A stretch of 64,000 bases of DNA from Micromussa lordhowensis (GCA_964020085.1 OZ026604.1:5081967-5145966); one strand, 5' to 3'. Positions 1-13,100 are shown, numbered from the stretch's first letter. Made by a program: numbers and translations. Notes: generated by a model from the letters alone, not told the origin.

Positions 1-740
1 GACAAACTGATTAAAAGCGACTCTCTCACAGACCTTTGACAACGCAGGTAGTAGCGAGATTGGTCTGTTATTGTTAGGAATTTCGTGATTGCCTTGTTTT
101 GGAATAGGTGTGATTTCGGCTGTTTTCCAGATCCCTGGGAATGTTGAAGATGAAAGAGAAGCATTGATGATTGATGTAACAAAAGGGAGTATGATCGGCA
201 GGCAGTCTTTAATGACTCGAGCTGGCACTTTATCAATCCCAGGAGCCTTATTAGAAGGCATTGCATTTATAATGTCCTCGACTTGTTTACATTCAACAGA
301 ATGAAATGTAAATTGCTCAGTTGTCGGAAAACTTCTAGGAGTAAAGATGTTGTTATTCAAATCGAAGTTGTTCTCTTCAGCCAAAGATTCTATTTTGGAA
401 TTGGTTGATTTTCCAACTGACGCAAAAAAATTATTGAAAGTATCCGCCACGATCTTGTCCTCTTTGCTGTAGACGTTTGGGGAGACTGATCTTTTAGGGA
501 TGCAAAGCCGGATTGCCTTCCAAATACAATTTGTGTTCCGTGGGTTATTTTGGATCTGATCTTTGATGAATTCACTCTCCGCTGCTCTGATTGACTTCCT
601 GACTTGATGTTTAAGGTTTTTGTAGGTAGACCAGGCATGTGGATCATTAGTTCTGCGAGCTGTTTTGCGCCAGACATTCCTAGATTTCATAAGTTCACGT
701 ATCTCCTCCGTTATGCAGGGAATTATTGACTATCGTTAAT
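1..740 (-). mobile_element. LINE (CR1/L2-like) reverse transcriptase fragment
   Basis: The minus strand reads as continuous non-LTR retrotransposon ORF2 from about 724 down to the window edge. It begins near CITEEIRELMKSRN, runs through the connector between endonuclease and RT (DKIVADTFNNFFASVGKS), and reaches the RT fingers with NKAPGIDKVPARVIKD, FPGIWKTAEITPIPKQG and RPISLLPALSKVCER. This order is typical of CR1/L2/Rex-like LINEs. The YADD catalytic box and the 3' end would lie left of position 1, so the copy is cut by the window. I saw no stop codon in this stretch, so it may be fairly young. The clade is inferred from motif style only. Confidence 0.85.
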
Positions 741-1214
741 TTAGAACACTGTTTCCCAGGACATTTCAGAAAGGAAAAAAAAAAAATCATATTACTTGGA
801 CCGAATCGGGATACAAACGTGCTCAAATTACAGTAAAACCAGAAGCTCCCCTTTCTCACGTGTAATGAAACAGCTATAATTTTTAAAAAAGTTAATACCG
901 TAATTTACGTGCAAGAAGACTTCCTTTTTTTGGCGATTTAATTATAATACGGGGGGTCAGTTATGAAAGCATGTGAAAGGGGTATCTTGTTTAAGTAAAA
1001 GTATACGCAGGGGGTACCTTTTCTGTCAAAATGGTATTCAAAAGGGAAAGGGTTTGGACCTCGAGGCCGCGGAGCCTCCCTGTATAGAACTTTGTAGTCC
1101 CCCCTAGATTTTTATCCGATATGTGGCTTTTGCAAAACAGAATACCTGGATTCTTCATATCATTTGACTTTAAGTCCGGTTTGGCAAGGCAAACGTATAA
1201 CGTTAGAGAGAGTG
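741..1214. other. intergenic stretch, no gene seen
   Basis: AT-rich sequence between the LINE fragment and the next inverted-repeat element. It has a short A-run near 776-786 and no open frame with recognisable protein character. Confidence 0.4.
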
Positions 1215-1537
1215 GGTGCTTACCATTTGTCAGAGTAAACTGGTTGGGATGACCGTTGAATAATGGAAAGGGTTTTTCCAAAACCAGCAAACCAACCGAA
1301 CGGGATAGCGCTTACCATTTGCGATTTGATTTCTCGTAATTGTTTTCGACTGAAGAAAGACTGGAAACTGGAAAATTTGGCAAATGGTAGGGAAATTTCC
1401 GCCGTTCCGTTCCGAATGGGAAAAGAGGAGTACCTCTGGAGGTAGTCTACAATTTCCGAACGGATTTTCCGGAAAATTACCGTTCCATTTGACTCACAAC
1501 CGAAATTTCCGGATTTTTTGGCTAAATGGTAAGCACC
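1215..1537. repeat. MITE-like inverted-repeat element
   Basis: The ends are perfect inverted copies of GGTGCTTACCATTT (left end at 1215, complement AAATGGTAAGCACC at 1524-1537). The inner part repeats the word GCTTACCATTT at about 1310 and is rich in TTTCCGGAAA-like words. Similar words recur at 4600-4860 and 46840-47010, so this looks like a dispersed family. No coding capacity. I could not fix a target duplication. Confidence 0.5.
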
Positions 1538-1670
1538 ATTGACACCTTTTTGGAAGCATGGATTTTTCGTAAAATAATTATCATAATTCTATTGTTTCAC
1601 AAGCCTGGTTTCTATTCAATCTTTATCCATATTTGGAACTCAAAGTCAGGCGGGAAGATACCAGCTTTTG

Positions 1671-1709
1671 ATTGGTTCTTGCCCGCAGTGTAGTCTCTGA
1701 TTGGCCAAT
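1671..1709 (+). promoter_or_regulatory. CCAAT-box cluster upstream of H2A.Z
   Basis: ATTGG at 1671-1675 and the palindrome ATTGGCCAAT at 1700-1709 lie 80-120 bases upstream of the H2A.Z start codon. Paired CCAAT boxes bound by NF-Y are usual in animal histone promoters, including H2A.Z. The role here is inferred from position and sequence only; no clear TATA box was seen. Confidence 0.5.
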
Positions 1710-1791
1710 TCACTTTCAAATTGACGTGCTCAATTTCGGCGCTTTTCAGTTGTCGTTTTGTTGGCGCGTCATAAATTTTCAAAGAGTCGAG

Positions 1792-3637
1792 ATGGTAAGT
1801 CGTAGAGATTTTGCATCCGTTTCCATCCGCTTTTTGGGAGACGTTTTCGGTCTATTTTATTTTAGAGAATGTGCATCCTTCCTTAAACTGTTGATTGACG
1901 ATACATTTGAGCTAAAACCGTGGCGTAGGTTTCATATTTTTCACGCGGACTTTCACTGTTTGGTTTGTAGGCAGGAGGAAAAGCTGGCAAAGATTCCAAG
2001 GCAAAGGCTAAAGCCGTTTCGCGTTCAGCAAGGGCTGGACTTCAGGTAGGTCGGCGTTTGAAATTCACGAATCGTTAGTCGATTTTGCAAGGGACGCCTT
2101 GATTCGTTTTTGCTGTAAATCTTACAACGTGTGTCGCCTTCGCAGTTCCCAGTAGGTCGTATTCACAGACATTTGAAGAACCGAACGACAAGCCATGGGC
2201 GCGTCGGAGCTACAGCCGCTGTTTACAGCGCAGCTATCCTCGAATATTTAACCGCTGAGGTAAGTAAACAAACGCCATTTTCAACGAAACAGATTCATTT
2301 AGTAAATTGAACGCAGAGAGCTCTGGTACGTCCTTTGGAAGTTTCTGAAATTCGTGGCGCTTCGTTACATATTTGGGCGTTTGAATGTTTGTGAATAATG
2401 AAATCATTTAAAATATGCAAGTGTTTTGTGTCACTTCTCCGTTGCACTTTACCCGTTTATTCACTATATTTTTCAAAATCTAGCGTACGTCCATATTGCT
2501 GCAATCAAGTCATGAAAATTTGATCGGAAATTCTCTGAAAAGTCGTCGAACAAATGGTTGTTACGCTAGTAACGACAGTTCCCGCCATATTTGAAATCTA
2601 CAATGGCGTCCTTTTCCTGCGACCGCATTTGAATGGAAATTTTAACTTTGATCTCATCGTTTCAAGCGTCTTTTCACTTTTCAGCTCGCCATAATCAAGT
2701 TCTGAATTCAACTTGTGTTGTTCAGCGACGAATGAGCCATTTTGTAATTTCCTCGGTTGATGTTTGGCTTGGTTCTTTCGTGATGTTTTCTTTGTGACAA
2801 AGCATTGATTTCTGGGTGAAATCTTACCTGTTAAACTTTGTAGTTTCGCCTAAACGAGCTGATCTAACTCTCCTTGTGTGCTTCAGGTTCTAGAGTTGGC
2901 TGGAAATGCCTCCAAAGATTTAAAAGTGAAGCGTATTACACCTCGCCATTTACAACTCGCCATTCGAGGTGACGAGGAACTCGACTCGCTAATCAAAGCA
3001 ACCATCGCTGGTGGAGGTGAGTTCACATCATTATTTCTTTTGTTTCTTATGGTTCATTCTAGAACTTCGTCGGTGTATTGGCAAGTTTTACTGTGCAAAA
3101 GGGTTTCCATTAACCAGTGTTTCTACCATTGTGAAACTGTTCTAAAGCATTTTGTTTGGAGCTGGTAAAAACATTTCTTGTAATGGTAACGTTTCAGTTA
3201 GTATGCTAAAATAGGCTATAATTAGTTTTAACAGGTATAAGGCTTCAGTATAAATGACATTTTGCAAGGGAAAAAACTGTTATTGTTCCCTTGTGACAAT
3301 GGCTGCCTTGTATGATAACAAAAAATGGATCAGAATTTTGTAAGAAGGACAGTTTATATAATAATTCTGGTAACCATTAGCTTGTGTAACAGTTCAGGAG
3401 TAATACTGATTATTTAGGAGGTTAAAGTATTGCACACTGAACCCAGGAGTGCAGCTATGGCACACCATATTTTTGTATTCCTTATTTCTTTGCCATCAGT
3501 GAGAATATTGGTTCAGTTTTTAGAAGAAGTTACAATGCCAAAACTTGAGATCTAATACTTTTGCACTGTTTACAGGTGTCATCCCTCACATCCACAAGAG
3601 TTTAATTGGCAAGAAAGGAGCCAACAAGCCAACATAA
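1792..3637 (+). CDS. H2A.Z: Histone variant H2A.Z
   Basis: Replacement histone that takes the place of H2A in nucleosomes at promoters and other regulated chromatin. Five coding exons: 1792-1794 (ATG alone), 1971-2045, 2146-2259, 2887-3016 and 3576-3637, all with GT/AG introns and consistent phases, giving about 127 residues (human 128). Exon 2 encodes the lysine-rich tail ([19 protein letters not shown]); exon 3 the first helices ([21 protein letters not shown]); exon 4 the H2A.Z-specific [18 protein letters not shown] and the extended acidic patch [17 protein letters not shown]; exon 5 the docking end [14 protein letters not shown]. Those segments separate H2A.Z from canonical H2A. It has introns and a poly(A) signal instead of a histone stem-loop, as expected for a replication-independent histone. 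The C-terminus ANKPT differs from vertebrate QQKTV. Confidence 0.97.
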
Positions 3638-3834
3638 GCTTAATTTCTAAGTTTCTTTTTACTTTATATTCTCTGTACAGTTTCATTGGGACTTCCAAAA
3701 CGTTTTTGCTTACACACTTCGTTGAAAAAGTAAAGCTCTGTCTTTTGTCGCAACTGTTTTGCCAGTAAAACACGTTATGTTATCTCTGTATTTATACATA
3801 AATGTACAATTATTATCGTGTAATCATGTGTTTC

Positions 3835-3840
3835 AATAAA
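3835..3840 (+). terminator. Poly(A) signal of H2A.Z
   Basis: AATAAA about 200 bases after the stop codon, followed by a T/G-rich stretch. Its spacing fits the mRNA 3' end. Confidence 0.7.
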
Positions 3841-6797
3841 ATGATAACTATTCACCTTTTAACATGTGACTTTGTGTCTGTAAATTTTAGAACGATGTGA
3901 ATTAGAGAAGTTTAACATTGAATTGTGATTGTTATGTTCTTTCAAATCGCAGTAGAAAGTTTTCAAAAATGGTCTCTTCACTCTACTGTATATTGCACAT
4001 GTCTAAGAAACGGCAGCCATTTTCCTAGAATGAAGTTTCCCTTCTTAACATTGACTCTGTGATATGAACTCTCTTTCACAGGCTGAAATATAACTTGGCA
4101 TACAAAAGCAAAGGCTTGGGCAAGCTTTTCTGGTGCTAAAAAAGCCAGAAAAGCCAGTTGGGTCTATGAATGAGCTGGCTTATGTTTTCTTAGTGACTTC
4201 TCTGATTACTGCAGTTTTGATTTTGCTTTGTTCAGTTTTATATTCAAGGATGGTCCTTGTCAGTTTTGCATTTGTCAGCAACTTTCAGGAGATTGTTACT
4301 TTGGATTTGCTAACCTTGAAATTGAAACTGTTTTTGTTAATGCCCAAGTTCTTTGCTTTTGAACTCCCTACTATAAGGGAGCATGCTTTGAGATTGTAGG
4401 AGTTGTAAGTGCTTATTGTCTGTCTGGATTTTTAGTGAAATAAAAATTAAAAGTGGGATTTTGATTGTCTTAATTACAGTAATTTGCAAGTATCAGTTGT
4501 ACATACAAATCCCATTGCATAATTGGAAGTTTGGATGTTATAATGAAACAAAATGGATGTTACTTTGTCTTGGCTGATAACAAGTGTTTTGCAAAGGGGT
4601 TCTGGTGTGTTATGTCCAATGAGAAATTCTGCTTGGAATTTCCTGAATTTTTCAGTGATGAATCAAACGGTTTCTACCAGAATGTGAAAAGAAGATGACC
4701 TTTCCAGTGGAAATTCTGTCCTTTTTGGTTTTCCTCCCAGAATCTCTGCAGTATTCAGTTTGGAAATTCATCAGTTTCTGAACATTTTTTTAAACTTTCC
4801 CACAAAATTCCTGTACTATTTCTCCCCATTCTGAAAATTGTCAGAAGTTTTGGTTGAATAGAAAGCACCCATTGTAAACAGTTATGCCTAGAATCACTTT
4901 TTCACATGTATTTTATTGGATGTGAGTGTGCTTGTTTACAGAATCTAATGTAAACAACAGAGAAGATGGGAAGATTTTGCAAGAACCATATTTTCTTCAA
5001 TAACATTGTTTGCAACCGTCAGGGAAAAATGATATTTTATTCAAGGTCAGGGAAAACTCAGGGAGTTTTGTATCAGGCCATGGAATTTCTAAATCCGTAA
5101 TTCAAAGTCAGTGAAAAGTCATCTTAAGGTTGCTGCAAATTATTTTATTGGATGTTTTCGTATAGACAAGGCAATAGCAGATTTGTATGTTGTCGTCATT
5201 TGACTACAACTACCAGAACTCCTTTCGTTTTTTCTTTGTTATTTAAATTTTTACATTCCCAGTGGGGTTTAAATAACAATTGCCCTAATTAACATAAGAA
5301 ACAGAAAAAGTGAAGGATTCTGGTAGTTGTAGTCAAATGACGCCATCATGCAAATCGCCTATTTTGGTTTAGAAATTATCTGAGCCATCCTTATTTTTGT
5401 TGTAATCATATTCCATGGTCAGTGGAAATTGCTTTTCAGTCAGGGATTTTTTGTTGTTCCAATGGGTGGCAACCCTGAATAATAGTCACTGGACGGCCAT
5501 CCCTTGATTTTAAATTGTTCCCTCCTCAAATGACTACCTCTCCTCCCTCCCAAAGCAGCCGGGCCTTGCTGTCATGGAAACCAGTTCAAACGTTATCATA
5601 CCCACGCCCCTCCCTCTGAGATTGGTTCCCACTCCCCTTGAAAAGTTGTCCATTGAAGTAGTGAATTGTGAGATGTTTTCATGTGTAAAATGGAATTACT
5701 TTGCATATTCTATGATTGTTTTCCTTTCATGACCGAACAGCCCGAGCTCTTCACGAGGAAGGTGCGTGTAGATTCCTCGCGTATTCTCTGGCACGCGACA
5801 GAAGTGGGCGGATTTTTACACCTGGCACCAGAAACAATAGTTCTTGGTAACAATTCTCTGTGTTGTCATTTAACCATAGGGCAGTTTAGCCTTCAATTTA
5901 ACTCTAAAGTCCGTTTAACTCTTTGCGACCGTTCATGGGACTCAATATGAGCCCTAAATGTTTTGTTTATATCCCGTTGCTTTTTGACAATAGAAAACTT
6001 CGCTAAATTCATGTCCCTCACAATGGAGCCACAAATTGTTCTGGTCTAGGATCAACAGTTTTGTGACATCTTTAACAAATTTTCAGGCGCCTTTGTAGAT
6101 GTGAAATTTTATTGCAATAATTTGTTTTGCCGATACGATGTTAATTTTTTATTAGTTTTGCACCGTCACGAAGGAAGCTTATTTTGAAGTCTTGTTGTCG
6201 CTTTTCTTCAGGTTTGTTTTCCTAACTTTAAACAGGCCTAATAAAAGTCCGTGAAAAAAAAATTATAGAGGCAGATTTTTTTGTTAATAGCGCTTAACTA
6301 TTTCATCATTGCTTTCTACGTTATCGTCGATATGGAATTCTTCAGTTTCTTTATCAATAGACAATATTGCCCGCCGAGAATATTCACAGCCTGTGTAAAT
6401 ATATTCATCTGTAACAACGGAGTTGCTAAGCATATGTAATTGGTCTACACATCTGGATTTTACACAATGAGAATTGAAAAGAAAAATCGCTTCAAAAAAT
6501 TGCTGTTATTTAAATTGTCTTATTCAAAGCGATCAGAAAAAAAATAATTCCACTAATAATAGTTTTATAAAATATTCTGGATGTATTCTGCGGGATTTGT
6601 GCATTTTCTCTACGGGTTTTAAATTTTAACATTCAACAATGGTGCCACAGTTGTGATCAGAATTAATATTCTCGTTACATTTTGATCGTTTATAGTTGAA
6701 CTGGAAACACAACACTTGCAGTCGACTCTCTATTAAAGAAAGACGTAAATGATGCCTCCACAGAAAATGAAATGGCTAATTCTACAACTGAAAAACT
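3841..6797. other. Intergenic region between H2A.Z and BK channel
   Basis: No gene recognised. It holds TTTCCAGTGGAAATT-rich repeat sequence at about 4600-4860, a foldback element at 5173-5363, and AT-rich DNA. The 5' untranslated region and promoter of the BK gene should lie in its right part, but I could not place a transcription start. The short frames here have no protein-like composition. Confidence 0.5.
5173..5363. repeat. Foldback MITE
   Basis: About 45 bases at the left end (starting AATAGCAGATTTG and including GACTACAACTACCAGAA) are repeated inverted at the right end (TTCTGGTAGTTGTAGTC ... CAAATCGCCTATT). The spacer is about 95 bases and non-coding. Confidence 0.7.
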
Positions 6798-7130
6798 ATG
6801 TCTAGGACTTGTACCAGGGCGGAATTATCCGTGAACTGCGACCAAGATTGCCTGGTTGCGAAAGATGACAGAAAATGGTGGTATTTTATCGCCACGAGCG
6901 CTGTGCTATTCTTCGGCGGTTTGTTCATCATCTTAGCTTCAAGGTTTACAATTAGGGTATGCAAGTCAAAACGCGCTAGACTAAACCCGTCGAAAAAAGA
7001 CGCCAATAGGCAGGGGATTAACCATGGTTCGTCTGCCTTGGCGGAAGTTTCGGAACAAGGGATTTACGTTAGGCTGAAAGAACAAGCTGGCACAATTATA
7101 ACAGCGCAAACCTTCAAGGGTCGTTGTCTG
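6798..7130 (+). other. BK coding exon 1: extracellular N-terminus and S0
   Basis: Encodes 111 residues: a short cysteine-containing outer segment, then S0 ([21 protein letters not shown], about residues 27-47), the extra helix that defines Slo1 channels and places the N-terminus outside. A basic cytoplasmic linker follows, ending [13 protein letters not shown], which aligns with the vertebrate SAQTLTGRVL just before S1. The exon ends in phase 0 at CTG|GTAAGT. Confidence 0.95.
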
Positions 7131-10100
7131 GTAAGTGATGTATTTATCTAGCCAGGACAGGAAGTAGATAAAGATTTTGTTAACAGGAAGCATCGACGTC
7201 ACCCTTGTGAAGGGAAAAGGCGAATATTTATTACTTTTACAGCTTGACAGATATTTTGTACGTTGTGATGTCCTTTGACCCAACAACCGTGTGATATCAA
7301 TTATTTGTTTGTATTGAAACTGGCATCGATAAGAATCAAGCACCGGTTGATATCGAGCACCTTGCGTTTTAACTCCGATACCAGCAACTATATCTCCGGT
7401 TCTTTGCGTCGTTAAATGTTAAGTGAATACCTATCGTCTGAGTTTAAATGGCAGCAGTATCGCAATTGACGATCAATGATGTGTGCATTGAGGCGTGCAA
7501 AGTGTTGACTGAGGTTGAAAGAAACCACCATTACATCCCAACTCAAGTACCATGCTTTTCTGTTTTCATTACCTCTGTACTAAACTACAAAGGCTTTTTG
7601 TATTGGGGTCCTTACTTTTAATTAGTAATATTATCTTTCCTTTCGAATGACGATTGAAAAGTGTCGCGTGACAATAAATTGACAATTGAGGAAATCGGGC
7701 TATTTGCAGATACATGTCAAAACAAACAAGTTTTGGTGATTAACCACTCGACAACCTTGGAACCTCGGCTGTCACTACCAAAGATTTATGAAAACAGGTT
7801 TTGATATGTTTATTTCTGTAAATATCCTAAGTCTTGAAAAGTACCAACAAGATATTAAAAAAAGAAAATTATGAAAACAATTTACATGTAATATGTTTTG
7901 ATATCAGATGGAGTGAAATTTTAATTTTTGTTTTAAAATTTGCCTCCTGCCAAGCTTCTTGATTTAATCTTTATCACATAACATTAGCATAATTGCTGTT
8001 TGTTTCTTGTATTAGTATTTTTTTCGCTAGTGTGTTTTACTGAAATATTTTGAATTAGAATTAACATTTCTCCAATTTCCCAAACCTACATTTTGTATAT
8101 TTCTTTTTATTATCAACACTATGACTGCAAAAATAGTATAGTGATGTTTCCTTTCAATTAATCATGTATTTTAAATGCAGAACAACATTTATGTCACTAC
8201 TGCATGGTTGCCAGGAAAGGAATTACTCTGAAAATTGCTATTTACACATGTATGATGTTTCAGTTGTTTGAACATCTAACATTTTAATGTTTGCCAGACC
8301 AACCACAAATTATCACTTTGACAGAGATTGTTGTTTTTGGTGGTTAGGGTTTAAGATGTTTTGATAGCATATTTTTGCATGATAATACTGACTAATGAAA
8401 ATTATTACTCTGATCTTGCTAGCTATTGTATTGGCTTTAGTTGATTTGATAGAGCATTATCTATGATTGCTCACCAACAGAAATATTTCATCTTTTGAGA
8501 GTAGTATTTTATTGTATTGGCTAACTAAGGTTTCAGTTGTTTTGATAGACTTTCTATGACTGCTGACTTGCAAAACGTATTATTGTAAGAGCAATAATCT
8601 TGTGTTTTGGCTGGTTGGCAACAATTAAAAAGATTGGCAAAGCTGCGAAAGTCTATAAATTTTCAGTTTGTTCAAATTTGGTGTAAAAACTGTTATAACA
8701 GGTGTTTTCTGTATGCGTGTCTTCACACAAAGGTTGCCTTGACAACTGTTTCAGGTGGAAAGCATGCAGCATGGAGATCTTTCTCAAAATGTTTCTTTTC
8801 ACTTGATAAAGAAACACGACAGTTATAATAAAAACTTGATTTTTACAAGGATAAGAAATATGATGTAACCAAATGTACAAAGAACATGCAAAAGTACTCC
8901 TGGTTAGGGTTCGGAAGGAAAACATCAAAAGATGTCTTTAAAAGATACATTTAAAGGTTGATATATTTACTGATATTATGTGTGTCACACAAATATCTGT
9001 AATTTTATATAATTTTCTAAAATTATGTGTCTTGCTTCTTAAGTGATTATTAGTCATGTTTGCATAACAAGTGATTCTTCTTATATTCCCTGGTTAATCA
9101 TGTCTATAAGCTATTTTGGCCAACTTCAATTTTGATAATTTATGTTTTTACAGGTACTTAGAGTCTAACTTAACACAGAAATGCCCAAATTTAGCTTAAT
9201 AATTGTGGATAACCTAATTTTTTACTTTCTCACCTGTATTTGCAAGTGTAGGAAAAATGTTCTGATTAAAGCCAAACACCATTTTTTCTCAATTTAGAAA
9301 GGCTATTTTTATATCAAATGGTGAAACAGAGAATTAACTCTGAAGTGTAAATTTAAGTGCTAATTTTCGGACTTTCTCTGTCCGACCTCGTAGCTCAGTC
9401 GGCAGAGTAACGGTAGATCTAATCCGGAGGTCGTGGGTTTGATTCCCACTGAGGTCAAAATATTTTTTCTTTACCTTGTGTGGTTCCCTGATTCCCTTTA
9501 CTAGGGCTAACGCCCAGTGGGTTATTCATGTGGGTTCAATTAGCACTTAAATTTACACTTCAGAGTTAATTCTCTGTTTCACCATAATTTTGTGTTCAAA
9601 GTGCTACGCAGCGTAACATTCATATATTTTTATATCAAGTATGCCACTAGACTTGATTTCCAGCCATTTAGTGAGCCTGCTTTCCTTGCCCCACACCACG
9701 TGGGAGGAGGATAAACAACCAGACTCCCAAAACAGCCGGAAATTGAGCCTAGTATGCCACATGCTGTTACTAAAACAATGAAGGAAATTAGTGATTGTTT
9801 GCATGTTGTTCCTAAATAGCATCTTTCTGGGAGTCTTTTCTACAGAGTTTTTACCAAGCTTGAAATTTCTCTTGTACTCAACTTGTTTATTTACAGTTTG
9901 AATAATTATGTGACCCTCCATATGAAAAGGGGGCTCATGGCAATTTTCAAAAAACGCGTTTAAACGCAGCGTTTAAATGGTTTTAAAACATGTTTGAAAC
10001 AGTTTTCAAACATGTTTGAAACGTTTTTCAAAAAGCAATGTTTGAAACGTTTTTCAAACATGTTTGAATCGGTTTCAAAAAACTAATGTTTAAATGATTT

Positions 10101-13100
10101 TTTTTTTTAAACAAGGACTAGTGAGCAGCACACAGCAACTGTAGATCTTGCTAACTTCTTTATAATCTCCTACAGAATCTCCTACCGGTTTCGTCTAAAC
10201 ATACAGACTTCGTCAGGGAGTTTGAACAAGATAGTTTATAGCTAATGGTTATAGTACAAATCACGTTCCAACGAGGGTGCGAACTGCAAAAACAACCACA
10301 AAAACATAACGTACAGGATATGATTAAAATCCTGTGTAACATCGAAAACGTGCAATGTTTAATTTTGGGGCTCACGGATTTAACGTTAAATCCGTGAGCC
10401 CCAAAATTAAACATTGCACGTTTTCGATGTTACACAGGATTTTAATCATATCCTGTACGTTATGTTTTTGTGGTTGTTTTTGCAGTTCGCACCCTCGTTG
10501 GAACGTGATTTGTACTATAACCATTAGCTATAAAATAAGTTCAAACACTATCTTGTTCAAACTCCCTGACGAAGTCTGTATGTTCAGACGAAACCGGTAG
10601 GAGATAATAAAGAAGTTAGCAAGATCTACAGTTGCTGTGTGCTGCTCACTAGTCCTTGTTTAAAAAAAATAATAAAAAATGAAGAAGAAAAAACTGAAAC
10701 CGATATGATTACTTGTAAAGAATCCGTTCGTAGACAGTTTCAGTTTATTATTAATTTGAAATGTGACAACCGTATGTAGAACACAACAGAGAGAACAAAT
10801 CAAACTCGTTTTTATACAGTCGTGTTTAAAACGTGTTTGAAACGGTGCGATAAAAAGCGTTTAAACAGTCAAGTTTCAAATGTCGCCTGTTTAAACATGA
10901 AAATGTTTCAAACATGTTTGAAACATGTTTCAAACATGTTTCAAACATGTTTCAAACGGTTTTAAAACTTGTTTAAACGCGTTTCAAACAAAAACGCCAG
11001 AAAAACGTTTTGCGATATGCCCCCTTTTCATATGGAGGGTCACATTATTTAACTAGATGCATACTAATTGCGTTCACTTGGGCTTTATGTTATGTTCTTT
11101 GTGCCTGCATTTTGCCTAAGTTTTTTTTTTATGGAATTATTGGTTTATGCTGCAACTGTTTCCTGTCTTGGTATGCCAGAGATGAAGGTTTCTCACATAT
11201 GTATACAGAGCTGAAAACAGCATGTGCTACATGCATGTATGTAGCAAAATGTAGCCTGTTCCATGCTCTCAGTGGCTGGGGACGAGCGAATAAGAAAAAA
11301 GGGCGAGCAAGAGAAACAATGAGGGAGGACTTAGTCCTCCCTTGTTTTATCTCTCGCTTGCCCCCTACCGAGAGCCTGGAACAGGCTGTGTAAAATGGGG
11401 TTGACAAGCCTACACGACTCTTGCCTGCGTAGCAAGCGTTCCTTTTCCCGTACGAGCCGAACAAAATATAGTGCCGCGAGAAGGACGCGCGGAAAAAAAA
11501 GCGCCCCATTTTCCGCGCGTCCCGAATGCGAAAACTCCTTCTCGCGGCCCGATATTTCTGGAACGGGAACGCTTGCTACGCAGGCAAACACGACTCCTAC
11601 GGTTCGTGCCATTGTCATCCTCTGTTCGGTCTAGATCTCTCAGTCTTTTTATTGCTTCAGTGGTGTTTATGAAGGGCACTTCATGTTGTGTTATAAAGAG
11701 GAATTTTAAGTAGAGTTGAGCCGTTAGACCGTGCTAAGGCAAATATTTAATGTACAGTATCTGGTGTTAATTCCAAGACCCTACTGAATATGATCACATT
11801 TGTGACTCATTTTGATGCCCACGATATTAAACCAGGTTACCCCTAATCAACTATGGGTTTCTGGTACAACCCTAACAACCTTAGTGACAACAGTTATTAT
11901 TACTATTTATTACTTGTTGTAAAGTGCTATTGATCTTCTTGTTGTAAATAGATAATTATTAGAAATAGTTATTGGACCAAGTGGAGTACAATTCAGGGAG
12001 TAATCGCATGAGTAATTTAAAACTTGATTTGAAATTACGAGCATCGATTACCCCCTGAATTGTACGACACAAGATCCAATTACTTATTAATTGTACCAAA
12101 AACAAATTTCAGAATTCTTTTGAGCAAAAAAGCTTGAAGCGCTTTTCATAAGTTTTAAAAACTGTAGGAAACATTCGAAAGGAAGCCATTAAAGTGTGCA
12201 GAATTGATGTATGAATCACATGGGTATCCAATAATTGGAAGTGGATACCGGTACCTGTACAGGGTTTGTACACGTTTGACTTGCTAAAATTCCATGACTT
12301 TCCATGACTTTTTCCATGACCTTTTGGAAAATTCATTTTGGAAAATGCATTTGGCGTTTGGCAAATTACCCCTGCCGCCGATTACGTGACAAATAGGCAT
12401 GCAAAGAACCAATCACAATCAAGAGTTTTGTTATAGATACAATTATGGCTTGTTATTGACCTTGCAACCAAGTTACTGAAGCAAGTCCCTAAGACTTAGC
12501 CATTTATCCCTAAGATCAGCTTATTAACGATTCACTCAGCATACTTAATAACTCAAATTTGTCAATAGCGAAGATATCAGTGACGTCACGAGCACTGTTA
12601 CGCAATATTTATGGTTGGCAAAAAGTGATCAAAACAAAAGAAATGACTGAAAATTCGTGTACTTCAAAGGACTGTCGCTTCACATATATGCTAGATTTCA
12701 TTCTGAAACCTGGAGGAAAGTTAGAATATCAGGATAATGCTTCACTGTTAAAGTTTAAAGGAAATCCGAGTATCGACACCTGTCGAAAATCGGGTTGGAA
12801 ATTCGTCTGTGAGTAAAGGATTTGACCAGCTCGAAAGAGCTTCTGCCAACCACACGCACCGGTGATTTTGCGCGCGTGAGCGAAAATGACGTCAATGTTT
12901 GTAAACAGATATCTTCGCTATTGTCCAAGGCTTTCAACTGTTTTCAGTAAAGTCAAATTTTTTTTTTTGCTGCAAAGCTCCAAAGTTCTTGAGTGTGGAT
13001 GGTAGCTGTCCGCATAGCCCCAAATTTGTCTTCTTTTAGATCCAGGGTTATAAATAGTAATTACCACATGGGATGATTGTTGTTGATTGATAAATAAAAT

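Noticed and set aside
9384..9457. Functional tRNA gene
   Set aside because: Acceptor and T stems pair, but the anticodon stem does not; the same core recurs in a SINE at 49697.
10160..10600. Two mirrored open frames, one on each strand, with the same predicted protein
   Set aside because: They are the two arms of the central palindrome read in opposite directions; no splice or family evidence for a gene.
11010..11713. Several 80-127-codon frames on both strands
   Set aside because: They overlap two MITEs and run through their palindromic interiors; not protein-like.
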